From the NCBI GenBank assembly GCA_023421635.1, contig JAEZSU010000056.1:1-6022 (forward strand): 6,022 nt of DNA. The letters are read 5' to 3'. The position numbers and the translations under genes are program-made. Under the pieces are notes generated by a model, which saw nothing but the letters and a program-made list of their open reading frames with translations, did no database searches and was not told the origin of the DNA. Numbering within the stretch: position 1 is the stretch's first letter; each line of letters starts with the position of its first letter. This DNA is from Actinomycetes bacterium (GTDB lineage Bacteria; Actinomycetota; Actinomycetes; Actinomycetales; Microbacteriaceae). Shown here in pieces: positions 1-6,022 of the stretch.

Positions 1-659
1 ACATCGACGGGCTTCTCGGTGGAGGGTGCCTCGGGAGCGGCCTCGGCGGCAGCAGGGGCCTCGTCGCCGATGCGTGCCAGTGCGGCACCGACGGCAACCG
101 TCTCGTCCTCCTGCACCAGGATCGCCTGCAGCACACCGGCGACGGGGGAGGGGATCTCGGTGTCGACCTTGTCGGTCGAGATCTCGAGCAGCGGTTCGTC
201 GACGGCGACCTCGTCACCGACCTGCTTGAGCCAGCGGGTGACGGTGCCCTCGGTCACGCTCTCGCCCAGCTCGGGGAGCACGACCTCGCGGCCACCGGAT
301 GCGGCGGGCGCGGCAGGAGCCTCGGCGGCCGGCGCAGGCGGGGGCGTCTCGGCGGGGGCCTCCGCGGCGGGAGCCTCAGCGGCGGGGGCCTCGGGCTCGG
401 CGGGAGCAGACGATGCGCCGCTGCCGTCGCCGATCTTCACGAGGACCGCACCGACCTCGACGGTCTCGTCCTCCTGGACGAGGATCTCCTCGATCACGCC
501 GGCGACCGGCGAGGGGATCTCGGTGTCGACCTTGTCCGTCGAGATCTCGAGCAGGCCCTCATCCACCGCGACGGTGTCGCCGACGTTCTTGAGCCAGCGG
601 GTGACCGTTCCCTCGGTGACGCTCTCGCCGAGAGCGGGGAGGACCACGGAAGTGCTCAT
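1..659 (-). CDS. sucB: E2 component of 2-oxoacid dehydrogenase complex (dihydrolipoamide acyltransferase), N-terminal part
   Basis: The gene reads leftward from ATG at 659 and leaves the window after 219 complete codons, so only the N-terminal part is visible. It holds two lipoyl (biotinyl/lipoyl attachment) domains, residues about 4-78 and 125-199, each with the motif [14 protein letters not shown]. The lysines that should carry lipoate are K43 and K164. Linkers rich in Ala, Pro and Glu (79-123 and from about 200) act as the flexible swinging arm known for E2 proteins. The peripheral-subunit-binding and acyltransferase domains should lie beyond the left edge. E2 passes acyl groups from the E1 active site to CoA in the cytoplasm. 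Actinobacterial proteins of this type are usually annotated as the succinyltransferase SucB, but in mycobacteria and corynebacteria the equivalent protein (DlaT/AceF) serves pyruvate dehydrogenase. The substrate cannot be decided here. Its partner lpdA lies 52 bases upstream. The family call is very sure, the gene name less so. Confidence 0.95.
   Translation of the reverse strand, partial: MSTSVVLPALGESVTEGTVTRWLKNVGDTVAVDEGLLEISTDKVDTEIPSPVAGVIEEILVQEDETVEVGAVLVKIGDGSGASSAPAEPEAPAAEAPAAEAPAETPPPAPAAEAPAAPAASGGREVVLPELGESVTEGTVTRWLKQVGDEVAVDEPLLEISTDKVDTEIPSPVAGVLQAILVQEDETVAVGAALARIGDEAPAAAEAAPEAPSTEKPVD
63..650 (-). repeat. Tandem duplicated lipoyl domains inside sucB (63-287 and 426-650)
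   Basis: The two lipoyl-domain coding segments lie 363 bases (121 codons) apart. Aligned without gaps over 73 residues (6-78 against 127-199) they differ at 11 positions, so 62 of 73 are identical. The block around the lipoyl-lysine, from [10 protein letters not shown] through SPVAGV, is completely identical. Multiple lipoyl domains are normal in E2 proteins. Here the copies are very alike, while the linker between them is low-complexity Ala/Pro/Glu. Confidence 0.9.
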
Positions 660-667
660 GGCATTTG

Positions 668-675
668 CTCCTTCT
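668..675 (-). promoter_or_regulatory. Ribosome binding site of sucB
   Basis: Read on the minus strand this is AGAAGGAG, eight bases before the ATG at 659. It is the strongest Shine-Dalgarno sequence in the window and fixes the sucB start. The surrounding 660-711 gap is less G+C-rich than the coding DNA. It holds no terminator with a T-run, so read-through from lpdA is likely. A five-base inverted repeat (CTAAG at 674-678, CTTAG at 694-698) touches the ribosome site but is too short to assign a role. Confidence 0.85.
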
Positions 676-711
676 AAGACGTTGTCGTTCTAGCTTAGTG
701 ATCTGTGCGGG

Positions 712-2076
712 TCAGAGCGTGTGCAGCGGCGACCCGGCCAGCGCGAGGAACGCCTCGCCGAGTGCCTCGCTCTGCGTGGGGTGGGCGTGCACGAACGGTG
801 CGATGTCCTCCGGGTGCGCGTCCCAGCCGATGACGAGCTGGGCCTCGGTGATGAGTTCGCCCACGCGGGCGCCGATCATGTGCACGCCGACCACCGGGCC
901 CCCGACGCGGCGGATGACCCGCACCGTGCCGGCCGTCCCGAGGATCTCGCTGCGGGCGTTGCCGGCGAGGTTGTAGTCGACGACGGCGACGGCGTCGGCG
1001 CCGAAGCGCTCCTGCGCCTGTGCCAGCGTCACGCCGACCGAGGCGAGCTCCGGCTGCGAGTAGGTGATGCGCGGGACCAGTTCGTCCGACACGACCGCGG
1101 GCGTCCGTCCCGCGATGCGCTCGGCGACGGCGATCCCGTGCTGGAATCCGCGATGCGCGAGCTGAGGCCCGGGCACGATGTCGCCGACCGCCCAGATCCC
1201 TGGAACGCCCGTGCGCAACTGCTCGTCCACGACGACGAATCCGCGGTCCACCTGCACGCCCGCATCCTCGAGTCCGATGCCATCGATCGCCGGGACCCGG
1301 CCGATCGCCACGAGGAGACGGTCCGCGCGCAGCGTCTCGCCCCCCTCGAGGGTCACCGTCACGGCCGTGTCGTCCTGCGACACCTCCGCCACCCGGACGC
1401 CGGTGCGCGCCGAGATGCCGCGCTTTCGGAACGCGCGCTCCAGGCCCTTCCGCAGGGTCTCGTCCTCGTTCGGGACGAGGCTCGGCAGCGCTTCGACGAT
1501 GGTGACCTCAGCACCCAGCGAGCGCCACATGCTCGCGAACTCGACGCCGATCACGCCGCCGCCCAGCACGATCACATGTTCGGGCACCTCCGCCAGTTCG
1601 AGCGCGGTCTCACTGGTGAGGATGCGGCCGCCCGGGGTGACGCCCGGCAGGTCGCGCGTGCGTGCGCCGGTGGCGACGACGATGTCCGGCGCCTCGAAGA
1701 CCTCGTCGCCCACCCTGACCCGGCCGGGCGCCTCGATCCGGCCCTCACCGGTGACGACGATGATGTGCCGGGCTGCGAGCAGGCCCTCGAGTCCCTTGTG
1801 CTTCTTCGACACGATGCCGCGGCGGAACGCCTGTGCCGCATCCATGTCGATGCCCTGGAGCGAGGCGCGGACGCCGACGGATGCCGCCTCGCCCACGGTG
1901 TCGGCGACCTCGGCGACGTGCAGCAACGCCTTCGTCGGCACGCATCCGCGGTGGAGGCACGTGCCGCCCACCTTGTCGCGTTCGATGAGGACGACCTGCT
2001 TGCCGAGTTCGGCGGCGCGCAGCGCGGTCGCGTACCCGGCGCTGCCGCCGCCCAGGACGATGATGTCGGCGCCCAC
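712..2076 (-). CDS. lpdA: Dihydrolipoamide dehydrogenase (E3)
   Basis: This encodes a 454-residue FAD-dependent enzyme that re-oxidises dihydrolipoyl groups on E2 and passes electrons to NAD+, the last step of pyruvate and 2-oxoglutarate dehydrogenase complexes. Visible in order: the FAD-binding glycine loop GGGSAG (9-14); the redox disulfide in GGTCLHRGCVPTK (C40, C45); the NAD-binding loop GGGVIG (172-177); the second FAD motif GIWAVGD (D299); and, near the C-terminus, HAHPTQSE with the catalytic His-Glu pair H432 and E437. Length is close to the family norm of about 460-475. I chose GTG at 2076 because it lies one base after the pepA stop and places the glycine loop at the very N-terminus, as usual for the family. 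An open frame continues upstream to an ATG at 2220, but that would overlap pepA by 143 bases with unrelated sequence. No good Shine-Dalgarno is seen, so translation is probably coupled to pepA. The downstream partner is sucB. Confidence 0.96.
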   Translation of the reverse strand: MGADIIVLGGGSAGYATALRAAELGKQVVLIERDKVGGTCLHRGCVPTKALLHVAEVADTVGEAASVGVRASLQGIDMDAAQAFRRGIVSKKHKGLEGLLAARHIIVVTGEGRIEAPGRVRVGDEVFEAPDIVVATGARTRDLPGVTPGGRILTSETALELAEVPEHVIVLGGGVIGVEFASMWRSLGAEVTIVEALPSLVPNEDETLRKGLERAFRKRGISARTGVRVAEVSQDDTAVTVTLEGGETLRADRLLVAIGRVPAIDGIGLEDAGVQVDRGFVVVDEQLRTGVPGIWAVGDIVPGPQLAHRGFQHGIAVAERIAGRTPAVVSDELVPRITYSQPELASVGVTLAQAQERFGADAVAVVDYNLAGNARSEILGTAGTVRVIRRVGGPVVGVHMIGARVGELITEAQLVIGWDAHPEDIAPFVHAHPTQSEALGEAFLALAGSPLHTL

Positions 2077-2077
2077 G

Positions 2078-3541
2078 TCAGGCCTGCCCGCGCAGCAGTT
2101 CGAGGAGGCTCCGCACCGCGGCGCCGGTCGCGCCCTTCTCGGTAAATCCGTACGCGCCGCCCTTGTGCCAGCCGGAGCCGGCGATGTCCAAGTGCACCCA
2201 CGGGATGCGGGGCGCGTCATCGGCGTCGGAGGTGCGGCCGACGAAGCGGCGCAGGAACAGTCCGGCGAACAGGGAGCCGCCGGCCGGGTCGCCGATCTTC
2301 GCGTTCACGAGGTCCGCGATGGGGGAGTCGAGCTCATCCTCCATGTCGTCGGGGAGGGGGAGGCGCCAGGCCGGCTCCCCGGCGCGTTCCGCCGCGGCGA
2401 GGTACTCGGCAGTCGCGTCGTCGTCGCCCATGACGCCGGTGATGCGCATGCCCAGGGCGACGATCATCGCGCCGGTCAGGGTCGCGACGTCGACGATGAG
2501 GTCAGGCTGGTCCCGGCTCGCAGCGACGAGGCCGTCGGCGAGGACCAGACGGCCTTCCGCATCGGTGTTGAGCACCTCGACGGTCGTCCCGTCCAGCATC
2601 CGCAGCACGTCGCCCGGCCGGATGGCGTTGCCGGACGGCATGTTGTCGGAGATGCAGAGGTACGCGGTCACCCCGACCGGCAGGCTGAGCTGCGCTGCGG
2701 CGCGGACCACGGCGAGCGCGACCGCCGCGCCGCACATGTCGTCCTTCATGCCGACCATGGAGGCGGCGGGCTTCAAGGAGAGGCCGCCGGTGTCGAAGGT
2801 GATGCCCTTGCCGACGACGGCGACCTGCCGTGCGGCGCCCTCCGGCCGGTAGTCCAACCGCACGAAGCGCGGCGGCCGGTCCGAGCCCTGACCGACGCCC
2901 AGGATGCCGCCGAAGCCCTGCTCTGCCATGGCAGCCTCATCGAGCACCGTCACCTCGACCGGCAGCCCCTCGACCTCCGCGACGGCCCGGCGGGCGAGAT
3001 CGTCCGGCCCGAGCCACTCGGCCGGGGTGGAGGTGAGATCTTTCACGAGTGCGACGGCGCCCGCGACCACGTCGGCCGCGCTCGCGTCGTCCGCGGTGGC
3101 GGCGTCGTCGAGCAGGATGACCCGGCTCGCGCGAGCGGCGGGCGCGGTCGTCTTGTAGCCCTCGAACCGGTAGCCGCCGAGTCCTGCGCCCTCCAGCAGC
3201 GCACGGGCGCCGCCGTTGCTCGCAGGCGCCCAGAGGGCGACCGTCTCGGATCCGGTCAGCTGGCGGATGCCGGCGCCCGCGGCCGTGCGGAGCGCCGTGT
3301 CGTCCGCATCCGGGCCCGCGCCGACGACCGCGACGGGGCCGTCGAACAGGTCCGGTGCATCGATCCGCAGGTACGCACCGACCGCGCCGGAGAATCCGAG
3401 CCGGTCGAGCGTCGCGCCGAGCGGCGCCCACGCCTCGTCCTCGAAGAACGGATCCGCGGGCGGGGGGACCACCAGCAACGCGGCGTCGGCACCGGAGGTG
3501 CGCAGGTCGGACGGGGACACGGACAGCACGGGATACGGCAT
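2078..3541 (-). CDS. pepA: Leucyl aminopeptidase (M17 family cytosol aminopeptidase)
   Basis: This encodes a 487-residue metallopeptidase that removes N-terminal residues from peptides in the cytoplasm; family members are hexamers with two metal ions per subunit. The signature NTDAEGRL is at 325-332. By spacing against the known E. coli PepA residues, the metal ligands are K245, D250, D268, D327 and E329, and the catalytic pair is K257 and R331. All are present at exactly the expected intervals. Residues 1 to about 170 form the variable N-terminal domain and about 180-487 the catalytic domain. The ATG at 3541 lies six bases after a -10-like hexamer, with no ribosome site, suggesting a leaderless message. 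The gene heads the minus-strand run and stops one base before the lpdA start. Some family members also bind DNA (E. coli PepA); nothing here shows that. The assignment is firm, the physiological substrate unknown. Confidence 0.96.
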   Translation of the reverse strand: MPYPVLSVSPSDLRTSGADAALLVVPPPADPFFEDEAWAPLGATLDRLGFSGAVGAYLRIDAPDLFDGPVAVVGAGPDADDTALRTAAGAGIRQLTGSETVALWAPASNGGARALLEGAGLGGYRFEGYKTTAPAARASRVILLDDAATADDASAADVVAGAVALVKDLTSTPAEWLGPDDLARRAVAEVEGLPVEVTVLDEAAMAEQGFGGILGVGQGSDRPPRFVRLDYRPEGAARQVAVVGKGITFDTGGLSLKPAASMVGMKDDMCGAAVALAVVRAAAQLSLPVGVTAYLCISDNMPSGNAIRPGDVLRMLDGTTVEVLNTDAEGRLVLADGLVAASRDQPDLIVDVATLTGAMIVALGMRITGVMGDDDATAEYLAAAERAGEPAWRLPLPDDMEDELDSPIADLVNAKIGDPAGGSLFAGLFLRRFVGRTSDADDAPRIPWVHLDIAGSGWHKGGAYGFTEKGATGAAVRSLLELLRGQA

Positions 3542-3547
3542 GTGCCC

Positions 3548-3553
3548 ATCGTA
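3548..3553 (-). promoter_or_regulatory. Candidate leaderless promoter (-10) of pepA
   Basis: Read on the minus strand this is TACGAT, fitting the actinobacterial -10 pattern TANNNT. Six bases (3547-3542) separate it from the ATG, so transcription would start at or next to the A of the start codon. No -35 match to TTGACA lies 16-18 bases further upstream, where a CCTGGGC repeat is found instead. No Shine-Dalgarno precedes the ATG, which agrees with leaderless translation. Confidence 0.55.
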
Positions 3554-3562
3554 GGCGGATGC

Positions 3563-3589
3563 CCTGGGCCGCCCCTGGGCAGGCCCAGG
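3563..3589. repeat. CCTGGGC direct and inverted repeat in the pepA/PAC2 divergent gap
   Basis: CCTGGGC occurs at 3563-3569 and 3574-3580 and is followed by its reverse complement GCCCAGG at 3583-3589. The last two form a 7-base inverted repeat around a 2-base centre, and the first two are direct repeats 11 bases apart. The array covers the place where the -35 elements of both divergent promoters would sit. It may be an operator or a chance product of G+C-rich DNA; I know of no regulator with this site. Confidence 0.4.
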
Positions 3590-3594
3590 ACTCG

Positions 3595-3600
3595 TAGCAT
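3595..3600 (+). promoter_or_regulatory. Candidate leaderless promoter (-10) of the PAC2 gene
   Basis: TAGCAT fits TANNNT and has the consensus AT end. Six bases (3601-3606) separate it from the ATG at 3607, the same spacing as on the pepA side. The in-frame TAG at 3595-3597 excludes any earlier start, and there is no ribosome site before the ATG. A -35 match is not visible. Confidence 0.6.
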
Positions 3601-3606
3601 GGACCC

Positions 3607-4536
3607 ATGCCCATCGACCTTCCCGTGTTCGAGCCCGCGGAACCGCTTCCGGCCGTGCCGGCCGGCATCCCGCTCGTGGTGCTGCTCACCGGGTTCACGG
3701 ATGCGGGGTCCGCCGTCTCGCAGACGGTGTCGTACTTCCGCGACGAACTGACCCACACCGTGGTGCGTCGGTACACGAACGACGTGCTGCTGGACTACCG
3801 CGCACGCCGTCCGCTCATCGCGTTCGACACCGACCACCTGACCGACTACCGGCCGCCGCGGCTCGAGCTCACGCTCACGCGCGACGCCCTCGGGCAGCCG
3901 TTCCTGGTGCTGGCCGGCTACGAGCCCGACTTCGCGTGGGACGGCTTCGTCGCCTCCGTGCAGGAGTTCGCGCGCTCCGCGGCGGTGTCCTCCGTCACCT
4001 GGGTGCACGCCATCGGCATGCCGGTGCCGCACACCCGTCCGCTCGGCACCACCGTGTCCGGCAACCGCAGCTCGCTCGCGGAGGAGCACTCGGTGTGGAA
4101 GCCGCACACGCAGGTGCCCGCGACGGCGGGTCACCTGCTGGAGTACCGCCTCGCCGAGGACGGCGTCCCGGTCGCCGGCTTCGTGCTGCTCGTCCCGCAC
4201 TATCTCGGTGACGCCGAGTACCCGGGCGCGGCCCTCGCCGCCCTCAGCAGCATCACCGCAGCCACCGGCCTGGTGTTCGCGACCGACGGGCTGCGCGACG
4301 ACAACGAGGAGTTCCTCGGCAAGGTGGCCGAGCAGATCGGTGCCAGCGACGAACTGGAGGCGATGCTCCGCGGCCTCGAGGAGCGCTACGACGCCTACAT
4401 GGCGGGGACGACCACCGGCACGCCGCTCCTTCATGAGGCGGACCTCCCGAGCGCGGATGAGATCGCCGCGGAACTCGAGCGGTTCCTCGCCAGCCGCGCC
4501 CCGGGCGACGACGACCGTCCTGGCCCGCTGAGCTGA
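3607..4536 (+). CDS. PAC2 family protein (proteasome assembly chaperone-like)
   Basis: This 309-residue soluble protein belongs, by my reading, to the PAC2 family, named after a eukaryotic proteasome assembly chaperone; actinobacterial members include M. tuberculosis Rv2125. Features fitting this are the early hydrophobic strand followed by GFTDAG (29-34), the segment GYEPDFAWDGF (104-114), GMPVPHTRP (137-145), VPHYL (196-200) and EYPGAA (204-209). From about residue 230 the chain is acidic and probably helical, ending in a short disordered tail rich in Asp, Gly and Pro. No signal peptide or membrane segment is seen. The biochemical role of bacterial members is not settled and I do not assign one. 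The ATG is the first start after an in-frame stop at 3595. It is divergent from pepA and 201 bases before sigA; no clear terminator follows, so some read-through into sigA is possible. Confidence 0.85.
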   Translation: MPIDLPVFEPAEPLPAVPAGIPLVVLLTGFTDAGSAVSQTVSYFRDELTHTVVRRYTNDVLLDYRARRPLIAFDTDHLTDYRPPRLELTLTRDALGQPFLVLAGYEPDFAWDGFVASVQEFARSAAVSSVTWVHAIGMPVPHTRPLGTTVSGNRSSLAEEHSVWKPHTQVPATAGHLLEYRLAEDGVPVAGFVLLVPHYLGDAEYPGAALAALSSITAATGLVFATDGLRDDNEEFLGKVAEQIGASDELEAMLRGLEERYDAYMAGTTTGTPLLHEADLPSADEIAAELERFLASRAPGDDDRPGPLS

Positions 4537-4552
4537 GCCGCGCCCGTCGTCC

Positions 4553-4581
4553 GGGGAATGCCGAGGATCGCGTCGCCGTTG
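4553..4581 (+). promoter_or_regulatory. Candidate SigR/SigH-type (oxidative stress) promoter of sigA
   Basis: GGGGAAT at 4553-4559 is followed after exactly 18 bases by GTTG at 4578-4581. This fits the known consensus of actinobacterial SigR/SigH ECF sigma factors, GGAAT-N18-GTT, on both elements and spacing. Transcription would begin near 4586-4590, giving a leader of about 150 bases. In Streptomyces the principal sigma gene hrdB is known to have a SigR-dependent promoter, so the location is meaningful. The gap 4537-4737 holds no gene I can support. Confidence 0.6.
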
Positions 4582-4610
4582 TGTTCTGTGCAGGGTCGAC
4601 AAGATCCTCG
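4562..4610. repeat. 8-base inverted repeat upstream of sigA
   Basis: CGAGGATC at 4562-4569 is perfectly complementary to GATCCTCG at 4603-4610, with a 33-base interval. No T-run follows, so it is not a standard intrinsic terminator for the PAC2 gene. It spans the -10 part of the SigR-type promoter. It may be a binding site, a weak hairpin in the transcript or chance. Confidence 0.35.
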
Positions 4611-4618
4611 CCCGCGTA

Positions 4619-4627
4619 TGCGACAAT
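4619..4627 (+). promoter_or_regulatory. Candidate extended -10 housekeeping promoter of sigA
   Basis: TGCGACAAT consists of the TGN extension followed by GACAAT, which differs from TATAAT at two positions. A TCGACA at 4596-4601 resembles a -35 but is 20 bases away, too far for normal use, so the extended -10 would have to suffice. The start would be near 4633-4635, giving a leader of about 100 bases. A TTGACA at 4674-4679 has no good -10 behind it (CGGGAT at 17 bases) and is less convincing. Confidence 0.45.
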
Positions 4628-4638
4628 GGAGGACCGAC

Positions 4639-4683
4639 CCGTTGTCAATCGCTCCGATCCGCTCGCTGTGGACTTGACAAGGG
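4639..4683 (+). repeat. Inverted repeat TTGTCAA/TTGACAA in the sigA leader
   Basis: TTGTCAA at 4642-4648 pairs perfectly with TTGACAA at 4674-4680. Beyond one G-G mismatch (4641/4681) the pairing continues with CC at 4639-4640 against GG at 4682-4683. The loop is 25 bases. It lies downstream of both proposed promoters, so it would be in both transcripts. Its right arm also contains the -35-like TTGACA. Confidence 0.4.
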
Positions 4684-4725
4684 TCTTACTGGTGTCCGGG
4701 ATCGACCGCGGCACTCCCACCCGGT

Positions 4726-4731
4726 GAAAGG
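4726..4731 (+). promoter_or_regulatory. Ribosome binding site of sigA
   Basis: GAAAGG lies six bases before the GTG at 4738. It supports this GTG as the start; other GTGs just upstream (4692, 4724) are out of frame. Confidence 0.65.
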
Positions 4732-4737
4732 CGAACC

Positions 4738-6022
<1,285 letters not shown>

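Noticed and set aside
19..693. 224-codon plus-strand frame rich in Ala, Ser and Gly opposite sucB
   Set aside because: It mirrors the duplicated lipoyl domains and the Ala/Pro linker of the minus-strand gene; the apparent internal repeats are simply the complement of that duplication.
674..698. Hairpin between lpdA and sucB as a terminator
   Set aside because: The arms are only five bases, the loop is 15 bases and no T-run follows on the minus strand.
2077..2220. N-terminal extension of lpdA to an ATG at 2220
   Set aside because: The extra 48 residues overlap the end of pepA, are rich in Arg, Pro and Cys, and resemble no LPD sequence, whereas GTG at 2076 puts the FAD loop at the normal position.
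1178..3751. 857-codon open frame on the plus strand, antisense to lpdA and pepA
   Set aside because: Its composition is rich in Arg, Ser, Pro and Ala without family motifs, it crosses two well-recognised genes on the other strand and a divergent promoter gap, and long antisense frames are expected in high-G+C DNA.
4674..4702. Consensus -35 TTGACA as a further sigA promoter
   Set aside because: At 16-18 bases downstream there is only G-rich sequence (CGGGAT at 17) without the TA and final T of a usable -10, except the final AT; kept only as an arm of the inverted repeat.

Overview
The window is a piece of chromosome from a high-G+C actinobacterium. The lipoyl, sigma-factor and PAC2 proteins look most like those of Microbacteriaceae (Microbacterium and relatives), although that family-level call is an inference from remembered sequences. 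Reading is dense, with five protein genes and almost no spare DNA. All five are ordinary housekeeping or conserved genes. I see no mobile element, CRISPR array, RNA gene or clearly new system.

Left arm, minus strand, read right to left: pepA (leucyl aminopeptidase, 3541 to 2078), lpdA (dihydrolipoamide dehydrogenase, 2076 to 712) and sucB (E2 acyltransferase of a 2-oxoacid dehydrogenase complex, from 659 out through the left edge). pepA and lpdA are one base apart and sucB follows after 52 bases, so this looks like one transcription unit. LpdA re-oxidises the lipoyl groups carried by the E2 protein, so lpdA and sucB encode two partners of the same complex. pepA is a peptide-degrading enzyme that apparently heads the operon.

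Centre, 3542-3606: a 65-base divergent gap. On each side a TANNAT/TANNNT hexamer ends exactly six bases before the ATG, which is the geometry of leaderless transcription. Between them lies a CCTGGGC direct and inverted repeat, where both -35 elements would fall.

Right arm, plus strand: a PAC2-family (proteasome assembly chaperone-like) protein at 3607-4536, then a 201-base regulatory gap (4537-4737), then the principal sigma factor gene sigA/hrdB from a GTG at 4738, cut by the right edge. The gap is the most informative non-coding stretch. It holds a perfect match to the SigR/SigH oxidative-stress promoter consensus (GGGAAT, 18 bases, GTTG), an extended -10 candidate (TGCGACAAT) and two inverted repeats. 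This suggests the housekeeping sigma gene has both a stress-driven and a housekeeping promoter.
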